64,000 nt of DNA from Modestobacter italicus (GCF_019799965.1 NZ_JABGCJ010000001.1:434001-498000); one strand, 5' to 3'. Positions 1 through 7,577 are shown, numbered from the stretch's first letter. Notes: a model not told the origin generated them from the sequence alone. Made by a program: numbers and translations.

Positions 1-105
1 GACCGCAGCACTGCCGACGCGTTTCTGCCGTGCTGCGGCGGGATCGCCCGGCATCCTCACTGTCGTGACGACGGCGAACGGCCCACGGCCCATCGGTCGC
101 ACGGA

Positions 106-480
106 ATGACGGAACCGATCACCGGGCCGCCCCGTCGGCGGGCACGTCCGGGCCTGGCGCTCGTGTTGCTGGCCGCGGTGCTGACAGTGGGCACGCTCGC
201 GGTCGCGTGGGCACCGGCGATCGGAGATGGCCGCAGCCAGGTCTGCCTCGACCGCGGAGTGCCGTACGCACCGCCCTACGAGAGCTGGGGCGTCCAGGCC
301 GCTGGATCCTGGCTTCCGCTGGGTGTCACCTGCACCTGGACCGACCCGACCACCGGCAACGTCATCCGTCAGGAACCGGCATGGACGCCGACCGTCCTGG
401 CCGGGGTGACCTTCGTGTCCGGACTGGCGTGGGTGGCAGCCGTCGGCTGGCGCAGCCGCCGGCATCGAGTCACGGCCTGA
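106..480 (+). CDS. Small two-helix membrane protein, unknown function
   Basis: A 124-residue protein I do not recognise. The N-terminal tail is basic (PRRRARPG). A hydrophobic helix follows at about residues 17-37 and a second at about 97-115, ending in the basic tail RSRRHRV. The loop between them carries two Cys residues (in SQVCLDRG and VTCTWTD) that could form a disulfide if the loop is extracytoplasmic. This arrangement resembles small actinobacterial membrane proteins with a short exposed loop. It starts at ATG 106. No operon partner is visible. Confidence 0.6.
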   Translation: MTEPITGPPRRRARPGLALVLLAAVLTVGTLAVAWAPAIGDGRSQVCLDRGVPYAPPYESWGVQAAGSWLPLGVTCTWTDPTTGNVIRQEPAWTPTVLAGVTFVSGLAWVAAVGWRSRRHRVTA

Positions 481-621
481 GGGCTGAAGGACGCTGCGTC
501 GCCTCGGCGGTGCCCTGACTCCGGCTACCGACTTGCGCCCGGGGAGACGCACCCTCGTCTTCGCTGGCCGCACGTCGGTGGGGCCAGGGATGCCGGCTGG
601 TTGCCCCGACTCAGTGGACCG

Positions 622-1161
622 ATGTCCCATGGCGACATGCACATCGAGGCGTTCGGCGACGACGTCAGCCTCAGCTCGTCGACCCGGCTGCCGGTGCGTT
701 CGCGGCGGCTGTCGCAGAAGGTGCTGCTGATCCTCCTGTCCGGACGGATGCGGGTGCGAGACCGCGGCGGAGATCGACGTGACGTCACCGGGCCGACCTG
801 GGTGGTGTGGTACCCCGGCGAGACGATCGAGTACGGCGTTCACGGTGAGACCGTGCACTGGGTCTTCGCGCAGCGGGCAGGCACTCCTCCAGCAGAGCTC
901 CCTCGGCCCGGCTCACTGGTGCGGTTGCCCGCCGCACCGGGGCAGGGGTCCTCCGGCGAGCTGGCCACGCTGGTCCACCATCTGGACGACTCCCCTGGTC
1001 AGACGGGCACGACGTCCTTCGTCGCGGACGGGGTCGGCAGCGGGACCGGGGTGTACGTCCTGTCTGACGTCCAGGTCGTGGAGGAAGCGGACGATGACCT
1101 GAACGAGTGGACGTTCGACCCGGGTGGGCTCGACTATCCAGTTCGCCGTGGCGCGGACTGA
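622..1161 (+). CDS. Hypothetical protein with a possible cupin-like fold
   Basis: About 179 residues from ATG 622; the frame is also open from a TTG at 601 and has an ATG at 637, so the start is uncertain. The segment from VLLILLSGRMRVRD through WVVWYPGETIEYGVHG to VHWVFAQ alternates beta-strand-like stretches with a Gly/Pro turn, as in small cupin barrels, but I see no clear His/Glu metal-binding set. The C-terminus is acidic. It stands alone between a small membrane protein and a convergent thioesterase. The cupin assignment is inference from pattern only. Confidence 0.5.
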   Translation: MSHGDMHIEAFGDDVSLSSSTRLPVRSRRLSQKVLLILLSGRMRVRDRGGDRRDVTGPTWVVWYPGETIEYGVHGETVHWVFAQRAGTPPAELPRPGSLVRLPAAPGQGSSGELATLVHHLDDSPGQTGTTSFVADGVGSGTGVYVLSDVQVVEEADDDLNEWTFDPGGLDYPVRRGAD

Positions 1162-1307
1162 CTCGACGCGGTAGCCCGCTCGAGTGGCGGTACGGAAGGC
1201 CCCGAGGCACCCGGGGCCGCTATCTCCGACAGGGGCACCCCGACCAGGGGCTGCGCCGATCGAGTCGTACCGGACTCCCCCACCTAGAGCAACTCGTGCC
1301 GCCGCAC

Positions 1308-1697
1308 TCAGCCCGCGCTGACCCGGGCCCGGACGTCGTCCGGCCAGGGCGTCGGACGACCGTCGCTCGTGGCCACGTAGGTGGTGCGCACGGTGCAGCA
1401 GACCCGCTCGCCCACCCGGACGGTGAACAGCAGCGTCAGGCTGGTGCGGCCCAGCCGGTCCAGCTCGGCGTCGACGGACACGGTGTCGCCGTACCGGGCC
1501 GAGGACACCCAGTCCAGCGCGGTGGCCTTGACGTAGTACTCGATCCCCCGGGCCGCCAGTGCGCCGTACGGCAGGCCGATCCCCGCCCACCAGGCATTGA
1601 CCGCCTCGTCCGCCCAGGTCAGGTAGTGGGCGTTGAAGGCGACGCCCTGCTGGTCGCACTCGGCGAAACGGACGGGAGCACTCCAGACGTCGGGCAC
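1308..1697 (-). CDS. Acyl-CoA thioesterase, 4-hydroxybenzoyl-CoA thioesterase (hotdog) family
   Basis: A 129-residue single-hotdog-domain protein of the YbgC/FadM type, expected to hydrolyse acyl-CoA thioesters in the cytoplasm. The N-terminal motif VRFAECDQQGVAFNAHYLTW matches the family signature: the catalytic Asp is D15, and N22, H24 and Y25 lie at the start of the central helix. Length is typical for the family. It runs divergently from the PPOX-type gene at 1736 with only 38 bases between starts, so the two probably share a promoter region. Substrate cannot be read from sequence. Confidence 0.85.
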   Translation of the reverse strand: MPDVWSAPVRFAECDQQGVAFNAHYLTWADEAVNAWWAGIGLPYGALAARGIEYYVKATALDWVSSARYGDTVSVDAELDRLGRTSLTLLFTVRVGERVCCTVRTTYVATSDGRPTPWPDDVRARVSAG

Positions 1698-1735
1698 GAG
1701 GGGGCAGGCTACCCAGCGGCAGCTACCGTCGAGCA

Positions 1736-2359
1736 GTGACCGTCGACGCCGCCGCCCCTGCCGCTGCCGACCGAGCGGTGCTGGACGGCTACCGCGCCCC
1801 CAGCCAGCTGGTGCTGGACAAGGAGATCGACCGGATCGACCGGCACTGCGCGGCGTTCATCGGGCTCTCCCCCTTCGCCACGCTCTCCACGGCCAGCGCC
1901 GAGGGGTGGCCGGAGATCAGCCCCCGCGGCGGCGACCCGGGCTTCGTGCGGGTGCTCGACGAGCACCGCCTGGCGCTGCCCGACCGCACCGGCAACAACC
2001 GGGTCGACAGCCTGCGCAACCTGGCCGGGAACCCGCGGGTCGCGCTGCTGTTCTTCGTGCCCGGCGCCGAGGAGACGCTCAAGGTCTTCGGGACGACGTC
2101 GTTGGTCGGCCCGGACGACCTGGGCATCGACCTGACCGAGTTCGGCCGGGCGCCGCGCTCGGTGCTCGTCGTCCAGGTGCAGCGGGCCTACTTCCAGTGC
2201 GGCAAGGCGGTCATGCGCTCCGGCCTCTGGGACCCGGCCACGCACGTGGACCGCTCGACCATGACGCCGTTCGGCGAGGTGCTGCGCGAGCACTGCCGGC
2301 TGGACACCCCGCTGCCCGACGACGCGACGATCCGCGCGGAGCTCGCCCAGGAGCTATAG
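1736..2359 (+). CDS. Pyridoxamine 5'-phosphate oxidase family protein (MSMEG_1061-like flavin-binding)
   Basis: A 207-residue split-barrel protein of the PPOX superfamily, probably binding FMN or a related cofactor. GLSPFATLSTASAEGWPEISPRGGDPGFV is the first beta-hairpin of the fold, followed by LPDRTGNNRVDSLRNLAGNP, a segment typical of the MSMEG_1061-type subgroup, and a C-terminal stretch around VQRAYFQCGKAVMRSGLW. The start is GTG 1736. The last 138 coding bases (2222-2359) are repeated at 3587-3724 with a few substitutions and no gaps, so the 3' end of this gene may have been replaced or regenerated when the following segment was inserted. Confidence 0.85.
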   Translation: MTVDAAAPAAADRAVLDGYRAPSQLVLDKEIDRIDRHCAAFIGLSPFATLSTASAEGWPEISPRGGDPGFVRVLDEHRLALPDRTGNNRVDSLRNLAGNPRVALLFFVPGAEETLKVFGTTSLVGPDDLGIDLTEFGRAPRSVLVVQVQRAYFQCGKAVMRSGLWDPATHVDRSTMTPFGEVLREHCRLDTPLPDDATIRAELAQEL

Positions 2360-2401
2360 GGCCGGTCCCCCACTCTGGCGGGGATCCGCGCAGGACCTTG
2401 A

Positions 2402-2602
2402 ACGGGTGGGCACTCGTGCCGGTCAACAGCGACCATCGACGTCACCATCCCCGCTGACGCATGGCCCGGCACGGCCGCGCTCGCGATCGGCCCGTGCTCT
2501 CCCGCTGCCACGGTCACGATCAACGCCACCGGAACGCCCGCGGCACCGCCGACCGGCGCAGGGTCCTGTGCGGCCGCCGGCCTACCGGGGGCGATCGACT
2601 AG
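2402..2602 (+). pseudogene. Possible C-terminal remnant of a secreted or surface protein gene
   Basis: An open frame of about 66 codons with no ATG or GTG start, closed upstream by TGA at 2399 and downstream by TAG at 2600. Its middle part reads DVTIPADAWPGTAALAIGPC, which resembles the Ig-like segments of bacterial surface proteins (V-T-V-P-A-D-A-x-P-G-T), followed by a Pro/Ala/Gly-rich tail. It lies in the 305-base stretch between the PPOX gene and the nucleotidyltransferase, inside the segment bounded by duplicated sequence. I read it as a decayed gene end brought in with that segment; this is a weak call. Confidence 0.25.
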
Positions 2603-2664
2603 CGACCTCACACCGACGAGCATCTATCGCCTGTCGAAGCTCGAACCGCCTGACCGACCGGGCC

Positions 2665-3285
2665 TCATCGGCGTCCTGTTGGCCTTGGCCGACCCCCTTG
2701 CCCGGACGGCGGCTCCAGCGGCGCGGGCGCCTGTGCTGCGGTCCAGCGTTTGTAATCGGCGGGCACCGGCAGATCGAACCGTGCGCACAGGGCGGACACG
2801 TCTGCCCAGTCATGATCGTCGACGGAGTAGCCGGTGTGGAATTGAACCAGCCACTCAGGGCTGATGCAGGACACTGACCGGCCGGCTACGGTGCCGCGGC
2901 CAGTCAAGGCGGCGACCGGGTACTGCTCACCAACCTCCGGCGGCCCATAGTTGCCATTCCCGTCGTCGTCCAGGACGACGACGTGGAAATCGATCCGGCG
3001 ACCGGTGCGGGAGGCCAGTACGAAGTTCCAGGGACGTTCACGCTCACGGTCCACTCGCCGGTGACCATGTGCGACCAAGAGCTCCTCCAGTGCCTGCACA
3101 TGGCGTTGCTCGACCACGACGTCCAGGTCGGAATGCGGTCGGGTCTGCCGCCCCAGTAGCGCGTCGACTCCCCAACCTCCATCCAGCCAGATCGTCGCCC
3201 CGACGCACGCCGCCAGCTCCAGAAATGCGAGGACATCCTCGGATTCGATTGACGGGTGCTCACCCTGCGCAGCTGTCCGACGCAC
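2665..3285 (-). CDS. Lincosamide nucleotidyltransferase-like protein (Lnu(A)/ANT superfamily)
   Basis: A 206-residue nucleotidyltransferase-fold protein, expected to transfer an AMP moiety from ATP to a small molecule such as a lincosamide or aminoglycoside. The signature WLDGGWGVDALLGRQTRPHS followed by DLDVVV contains the GG/GW and paired Asp residues that bind metal and nucleotide. Further on, GRSVSCISPEWLVQFHTGY matches the Lnu(A)-type C-terminal motif (CIS-E-x4-FH-GY). The last 20 residues are low-complexity. It is read opposite to the PPOX gene and sits in a segment bounded by a direct duplication, which suggests acquisition. Resistance activity is not shown by sequence. Confidence 0.8.
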   Translation of the reverse strand: MRRTAAQGEHPSIESEDVLAFLELAACVGATIWLDGGWGVDALLGRQTRPHSDLDVVVEQRHVQALEELLVAHGHRRVDRERERPWNFVLASRTGRRIDFHVVVLDDDGNGNYGPPEVGEQYPVAALTGRGTVAGRSVSCISPEWLVQFHTGYSVDDHDWADVSALCARFDLPVPADYKRWTAAQAPAPLEPPSGQGGRPRPTGRR

Positions 3286-3421
3286 GTCCGCAGTGTCTGA
3301 GCTCGTTCGACATCGAGCAAATCTCAGTTGTTACAGGTTTCCTGCGTTGGGGCCGATGACCGACGACCCACATCATCGAACTGACCGATACCCGACCGTC
3401 CACGGGCCGACGACGGGCAGT

Positions 3422-3455
3422 GGCACTTGGTGCTGCACGGCACTTGGCGCTGCAC
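3422..3455. repeat. Two tandem copies of a 17-base unit
   Basis: GGCACTTGGTGCTGCAC at 3422-3438 is followed directly by GGCACTTGGCGCTGCAC at 3439-3455, with one mismatch. The pair lies in the gene-free stretch 3286-3581, upstream of the duplicated PPOX fragment. That stretch is locally less GC-rich (around 3315-3345) and has no convincing gene. Function unknown; it could be a recombination or replication remnant of the inserted segment. Confidence 0.6.
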
Positions 3456-3581
3456 AACTAGCACGGGTGGGCTGCACATCCAGCTGACGCGGGATTCTCT
3501 GAGTTCCGCGTTCACTTGCCTTCGCTCCTCACCGACGGGAGCCACCCGCCAGGCGGGTCGGACGCCGCCCCACGCCAATAG

Positions 3582-3725
3582 GCTCAGGCCTCTGGGACCC
3601 GGCCACGCACGTGGACCGGTCGACGATGACGCCGTTCGGCGAGGTGCTGCGGGAGCACTGCCGGCTGGACACCCCGCTGCCCGACGACGCGACGATCCGC
3701 GCGGAGCTGGCCCAGGAGCTGTAGG
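3582..3725 (+). pseudogene. Duplicated 3' end of the PPOX family gene
   Basis: Positions 3582-3725 repeat 2217-2360 (offset 1365, no indels) with about six substitutions, and the frame ends in TAG at 3722-3724 like the parent gene. There is no start codon or first domain, so it is a fragment. Similarity stops sharply just after the stop codon: the two 3' flanks differ. The flank here (a strong GC hairpin, then a small gene) looks like a normal gene end, so this fragment may be the original 3' end left behind when a segment carrying its own diverged copy inserted at the gene. Confidence 0.8.
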
Positions 3726-3773
3726 CCCCCTCCCAGGGGCCCGCCGCCCCGTGCGGAGCGCGGGGTGGGGGGA
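3726..3773. terminator. GC-rich hairpin, probable terminator
   Basis: CCGCCCCG (3744-3751) pairs with CGGGGTGG (3761-3768) and the outer CCCCCTCCC/GGGGGGAG extend the stem. It separates the PPOX fragment from the small convergent gene at 3788. The sequence layout (CCCCT...AGGGGCCCGCCGC...GGTCCTT) resembles that of the terminator at 27562-27612, so both may belong to one terminator family. Confidence 0.55.
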
Positions 3774-3787
3774 GAGCTGGTCCTTCC

Positions 3788-3988
3788 TCAGCTGGTGCGG
3801 CGCTCCCGTTCGGCCTTGCGGTCGGCCACCGCGCGCTGGGCGAGCAGCCGCCGGCGCTCGTTGCGGCGGCGGCGCTCCGGCGTCCGGTAGCGGGCGTCCT
3901 CCACCAGCTGCCAGGCCGCCAGCGCGCTCGCCCGCACGACCGGCGACACCAAGGCCTCGGCCGGGTTGACCGGCTGCACTGTGGTCAT
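3788..3988 (-). CDS. Small basic helical protein, unknown function
   Basis: A 66-residue protein from ATG 3988 (MTTVQPVNPAEALVSPVVRA), chosen over the longer open frame because GGGAGAGG lies just upstream on the minus strand and the extra upstream codons are low-complexity. The first half is a neutral helix and the second half is very basic (RYRTPERRRRNERRRLL), so it may contact nucleic acid or membrane lipids. I do not recognise the family. It ends against the GC hairpin at 3726-3773. Confidence 0.55.
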   Translation of the reverse strand: MTTVQPVNPAEALVSPVVRASALAAWQLVEDARYRTPERRRRNERRRLLAQRAVADRKAERERRTS

Positions 3989-4210
3989 CTCGACCCTCTC
4001 CCCCGTTGGCGGACCGGTGGGCGGGCCGCCGGTACGAGTGTGACCCTGCGACGGCCGGCTGAACCGCCGTTGTGACCGGTTCGTCCCCTGCCGCGCACCA
4101 TCCGTCACCAGAATCACACGCGTGTCGTTCCGCTGGTGGCCGACCCGCGGGGTCGCTCGGCGGCGTCCGGCGTGTCCCGCGTGGGCGCGCCGTGAGGGTC
4201 ATCGCCTAGC

Positions 4211-4840
4211 GTGCCGGGGGTGGCGGGCAGCAGCTGGCGCAGGGCACTGGGTCGACTGGCGGACGTCGTCCGTCCGAGCGGCACACGGAAGCCGGGCCGG
4301 GGTGCGCCGACCCCGCCGGTGACCTCGTGGGTGGGCGCCCCCGCCGACCTCGCACCGTGGACCGACGCGGCGCACGACGCCGGCGTCCCCGAGCGCGCTC
4401 CGCTCCCCCCGGCGGCACCGCCGCGCCGCGGTTCGGGCCAGGCCACCGAGTACACCGGCCCGGTCGAGCTGGGCTACGCCCCGCGGGACGACCAGCACCC
4501 CGACCCCGGCGAGATCGTCTGGGCCTGGGTGCCCTTCGAGGAGGGCGACGGCCGGGGCAAGGACCGCCCCGTGCTGGTCATCGGCCGGGACGGCGACGGG
4601 CTGCTCGGCCTGATGCTCAGCAGCAAGGACCACGACCTGGACGCCGCCGACGAGGCGCGGCACGGCCGGCACTGGGTCGACGTGGGCACCGGCGGCTGGG
4701 ACCGGCAGGGCCGGCCGAGCGAGGTGCGGGTGGACCGGGTGCTGCGGATCGACCCGGCCGACGTCCGCCGGGAGGGCGCGGCCCTGGGGCGCCGGGAGTT
4801 CGACGCGGTCGCCGAGGGAGTGCGCCGCTTCCGGCGGTGA
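4211..4840 (+). CDS. PemK/MazF family protein with long N-terminal extension
   Basis: A 209-residue protein from GTG 4211 (a second GTG at 4220 is possible). The C-terminal part from about residue 97 matches the PemK/MazF ribonuclease barrel: PGEIVWAWVPFEEGDGRGKDRPVLVIGRD carries the family signature G-E-I-V-W ... K-D-R-P-V-L-V. The first about 95 residues are Pro/Arg-rich and disordered-looking, longer than in ordinary toxins of about 110 residues. No antitoxin-like small gene lies immediately upstream; the next gene is convergent. It could be a chromosomal PemK-like protein that is not part of a toxin-antitoxin pair. Confidence 0.75.
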   Translation: MPGVAGSSWRRALGRLADVVRPSGTRKPGRGAPTPPVTSWVGAPADLAPWTDAAHDAGVPERAPLPPAAPPRRGSGQATEYTGPVELGYAPRDDQHPDPGEIVWAWVPFEEGDGRGKDRPVLVIGRDGDGLLGLMLSSKDHDLDAADEARHGRHWVDVGTGGWDRQGRPSEVRVDRVLRIDPADVRREGAALGRREFDAVAEGVRRFRR

Positions 4841-4854
4841 CACCGGCCCCGGGG

Positions 4855-5112
4855 TCAGGCCTGCTGGTCGTCGTCCCGCGGGGTGCGCGCGCGCAGGTGG
4901 TAGACCCCGGCCGATCCGGTCAGCGCCTGAAGGTCGTACCGGTGCACGACCTTCGGCCCGCCGTGCAGGTGCACGTGGGTGATCGTCGGCAGCGGCTCAC
5001 CGTGCCGGGCCTCGCGGATCTCCACCCGGCCGTCCAGCGGGCCGCCCACGAACAGCAGCACCGCGTCGTCCTCGGCCGGTGAGCCCACGGCGTCGGCGTC
5101 GGTCGTGGTCAC
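4855..5112 (-). CDS. Small conserved-looking hypothetical protein
   Basis: An 85-residue protein from GTG 5112, preceded by GAGGAAG at good spacing; a GTG at 5154 would add 14 residues. The core VLLFVGGPLDGRVEIREARH followed by THVHLHGGPKVVHRYDL alternates short beta strands with Gly turns, a form common in small actinobacterial proteins of unknown function that begin with GGP-DG. It is convergent with the PemK-like gene, 14 bases apart. No catalytic residues can be named. Confidence 0.6.
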   Translation of the reverse strand: MTTTDADAVGSPAEDDAVLLFVGGPLDGRVEIREARHGEPLPTITHVHLHGGPKVVHRYDLQALTGSAGVYHLRARTPRDDDQQA

Positions 5113-5196
5113 GGCTTCCTCGGACAGCGGTCCTCCCTGGCTCGGCTGGCGCACCCGGACCAGGGTAGGCGCGTGACCCGCCCCGCGGGCCCACCG

Positions 5197-6249
5197 TCAC
5201 CCCGCGCGCGGCCGCAGCAGCCGGGCCAGCAGTGGTGCGGTGAACAGCATCACGAACAGCCGCAGCACCTGGACGGCGAGCACGAAGGTGGCGTCTGCGC
5301 CGCTGCCGGTCGCGGTGGCCAGCACCGCGTAGAGGCCGCCCGGGGTGGTCGCCAGGTAGCCGTCGAGCAACGTCACCCCGGCGGTGCGGGAGAGCACGAC
5401 GCCCAGCCCGGCGCAGGCGACGACCGCGGCCACGATCAGCAGCAGGGCCAGCGGGAGCGCCCGACCGACCAGCGCCAGGCTCGACCGGGTGAAGCCCAGG
5501 CCGACCTGCAGGCCGATGGCCAGGAACCCGGCCGCCTCCACCAGGTCCGGCACCGACGCCCCGTGCGCCAGGCCGGTCACGTCCAGCACCGCGGCCACCG
5601 CCAGCGGCCCGAGCAGTGCGCCGACCGGCAGCCGGCTCAGCCGGCCCAGCAGCAGCCCGAGGACGACGCAGACCACGGTGAACAGCAGGCCGGCGGGCCA
5701 GCCGGGGCCGTCGGCGGCCGGCGCCGTCCCCGCGCCGCCGGAGGCGCCGTAGACCGTGGTGGCCACGATCGGCATCGCGACGACGATGAGCAGCACCCGC
5801 AGGTACTGCAGGACGGCGACCACCTGCTCGTCGGCGCCCAGGTCGCGGGCCATCGCGGTGATGCCGGAGGCGCCGCCGGCGATCATCGCGAAGGCGCCGG
5901 TGACCGGGCTGATCCCCCGCTGCAGCCGCATCAGCTGGCCGGCGACCAGGCTGACGCCGAGGGTGGCGACGGTGACGCCCAGCACCGGCAGCCAGTGCTC
6001 GGCGACGGTACGCAGGGTGTCGGTCTGCACCAGCGCGCCGATCGAGACCCCGATGACCGCCTGCGCCGCGGTGCCGGCCCGCCCGGGCAGCGTGAGCGAG
6101 GTGCGGCCCAGCAGGGCCCGGCCGAGGCCCGCGACCAGGCCGCCGAACAGCGCGGCAGACGGGACGCCGAGCAGCTCGAACGCCCAGCTGACGCCGACCC
6201 CGACGGCGAGCACCGCGGCCCAGTCGAGCACCCGCCGCCGGTCCGCCAC
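5197..6249 (-). CDS. AbrB family integral membrane protein (AbrB duplication domain)
   Basis: A 350-residue polytopic membrane protein with about ten hydrophobic helices. The two halves each carry a motif of the AbrB membrane family: GVPSAALFGGLVAGL near residue 28 and PVGALLGPLAVAAVL in the second half, plus GGASGITAMARDLGADEQVV, a hallmark stretch of the family. These proteins, formerly mislabelled ammonia monooxygenase, are putative regulators or transporters of unknown substrate. It stands alone, 100 bases from the winged-helix gene in the same orientation. Confidence 0.8.
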   Translation of the reverse strand: MADRRRVLDWAAVLAVGVGVSWAFELLGVPSAALFGGLVAGLGRALLGRTSLTLPGRAGTAAQAVIGVSIGALVQTDTLRTVAEHWLPVLGVTVATLGVSLVAGQLMRLQRGISPVTGAFAMIAGGASGITAMARDLGADEQVVAVLQYLRVLLIVVAMPIVATTVYGASGGAGTAPAADGPGWPAGLLFTVVCVVLGLLLGRLSRLPVGALLGPLAVAAVLDVTGLAHGASVPDLVEAAGFLAIGLQVGLGFTRSSLALVGRALPLALLLIVAAVVACAGLGVVLSRTAGVTLLDGYLATTPGGLYAVLATATGSGADATFVLAVQVLRLFVMLFTAPLLARLLRPRAG

Positions 6250-6349
6250 GTGCGCACTCTGCCCCAGCCGTCCCGACGTCGTCCGGGGGCTCGCTGCTCA
6301 CGGCCGGGGACGGCGGCCCGCCGGGGGCCCGAGCCGGGCCGGCGGCCCC

Positions 6350-6643
6350 CTAGACGCCGGCGATGCGGCGGAGCTCGGCGACGTGCGCGTCGAACGCGAC
6401 GCGACCGGCCTTGGTCAGCGCGAGGCTGGTGCGCTGCCGGGAGGCGATGGTCGACTTCCGGACCTGCACGTAGCCCGCCTCCTCCAGCTGCTTGACGTGC
6501 TTGGAGAGCACCGAGTCGCTCACCTGCACCGCGTCCCGGACGGCGGCGAACTCCATCGTGTCGACCACCGCCAGCAGCCCGCAGATCTGCAGCCGCGGTG
6601 GGGCGTGCACCACGGCGTCGAACCGCGGCTCGACGGCGGTCAC
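6350..6643 (-). CDS. Winged-helix transcriptional regulator (MarR/ArsR-like)
   Basis: A 97-residue stand-alone winged-helix protein. RLQICGLLAVVDTMEFAAVRDAVQVSDSVLSKHVKQLEEAGYVQVRK is a classic helix-turn-helix with wing, followed by TSLALTKAGRVAFDAHVAEL, the dimerisation end seen in small regulators of the winged-helix DNA-binding domain family. Its GTG start (6641-6643) overlaps the TGA of the membrane gene before it, so it is the third gene of a coupled operon. It probably controls that operon through the GGAAAG/CTTTCC half-sites at 7570-7604 (inference). Confidence 0.8.
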   Translation of the reverse strand: MTAVEPRFDAVVHAPPRLQICGLLAVVDTMEFAAVRDAVQVSDSVLSKHVKQLEEAGYVQVRKSTIASRQRTSLALTKAGRVAFDAHVAELRRIAGV

Positions 6644-7134
6644 CGGCCCGTCCGCAGGCCGGCGACGTAGATCCGGGTGACCCAGCGGGAGCTCAGGGCG
6701 ACCCCGACCCCGAGCACCACGCCGACGGCGACCATCGCGCCGCGCACGTCGAGCAGGAACTCAGCCGCGGCGCCGATGGCCATGACACCGAGGTAGCCGA
6801 CCAGCCACCAACGTGCCGCCCGGCGGACCCGGTCCTGGACCGGGCCGACCTCGCGGGCGTCCCACCAGACCCCGGTGATCCGCCGGTACGTGACCTCCAG
6901 AGCGCGCACCCCTGCCAGGAAGACCAGCAGCGCTGCGCCGATCACCCAGCCGCTGTGGGCGGAGTAGCTGCTGATGAACCCGGCGAAGAGGAGTCCCAGT
7001 GCGACGTCCCACCACCACGGCTGGACGATCCGCCCGGCGAGCGCCACCTGGTCCGCGCGCAGCGCCGCGAGCTGGGCGGCTGCCTGGTCGGGGTCGGCCA
7101 CCGCCCCGTCCCCGAGGGGCGCGGACCCGGTCAC
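6640..7134 (-). CDS. Membrane protein, second of a tandem paralogous pair
   Basis: A 164-residue protein from GTG 7134, whose start overlaps the TGA of the preceding gene (GTGA). After a soluble helix (QAAAQLAALRADQVALAGRI) come four hydrophobic helices. It aligns with its upstream neighbour over most of its length: both have AQLAAL-ADR/DQ-ALA-R-V/I-PWWxDV-LGLLxxGFxSSY and a shared YKRITGVW / YRRITGVW motif at the cytoplasmic loop. The function is unknown. Co-transcription with the regulator at 6350 suggests a self-regulated membrane module. Confidence 0.75.
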   Translation of the reverse strand: MTGSAPLGDGAVADPDQAAAQLAALRADQVALAGRIVQPWWWDVALGLLFAGFISSYSAHSGWVIGAALLVFLAGVRALEVTYRRITGVWWDAREVGPVQDRVRRAARWWLVGYLGVMAIGAAAEFLLDVRGAMVAVGVVLGVGVALSSRWVTRIYVAGLRTGR

Positions 7135-7577
7135 TGCTGGCCCCGCAGCTCGGCGGCGTAGGCCCGGCTCCAGTGCCGGCCGAAGAGGGTGACCGCGATG
7201 CCGAGGACCGCGCCGGCCACGACCATCGCCCACCCCTGGCCGTACCCCTCGGCGAGCACCAGGGCTCCGATCAGCACCGGCAGGTAGATCGCGCACCACA
7301 CCACCATGGACCGGCCGTCGATGTTCACCCAGACACCGGTGATCCGCTTGTAGGCGGAGACCATGACGCCGAGGCCGCCGAGGAAGACGACCAGCGCCGG
7401 GAACGTCACCCACAGCGAGTCGAAGGCATAGGAGGACAGGAAGCCGAACAGCAGCAGCCCCAGCGTGACGTCGTACCACCACGGCGGCACGACCCGGTCG
7501 GCCAGTGCGGCGCGGTCCGCCTGCAGCGCGGCCAGCTGGGCGGTGGCGGCGTCCCGGTCGATCCCCTTGCTTTCCAT
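7131..7577 (-). CDS. Membrane protein, first of a tandem paralogous pair
   Basis: A 148-residue protein with an N-terminal soluble helix and four membrane helices (about residues 36-53, 57-77, 91-111, 115-135). It is the lead gene of a three-gene operon with its paralogue (6640-7134) and the winged-helix regulator (6350-6643). The ATG at 7577 lies within the CTTTCC-ATGGC-GGAAAG inverted repeat, so the start region itself looks like an operator. There is no strong ribosome binding site, consistent with leaderless or weak initiation. The family is not one I can name. Confidence 0.75.
   Translation of the reverse strand: MESKGIDRDAATAQLAALQADRAALADRVVPPWWYDVTLGLLLFGFLSSYAFDSLWVTFPALVVFLGGLGVMVSAYKRITGVWVNIDGRSMVVWCAIYLPVLIGALVLAEGYGQGWAMVVAGAVLGIAVTLFGRHWSRAYAAELRGQQ

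Noticed and set aside
5173-6495. Long plus-strand open frame rich in Gln, Asp, Arg and Gly
   Set aside because: It is the antisense shadow of the AbrB-type gene; no domain or start signal supports it.
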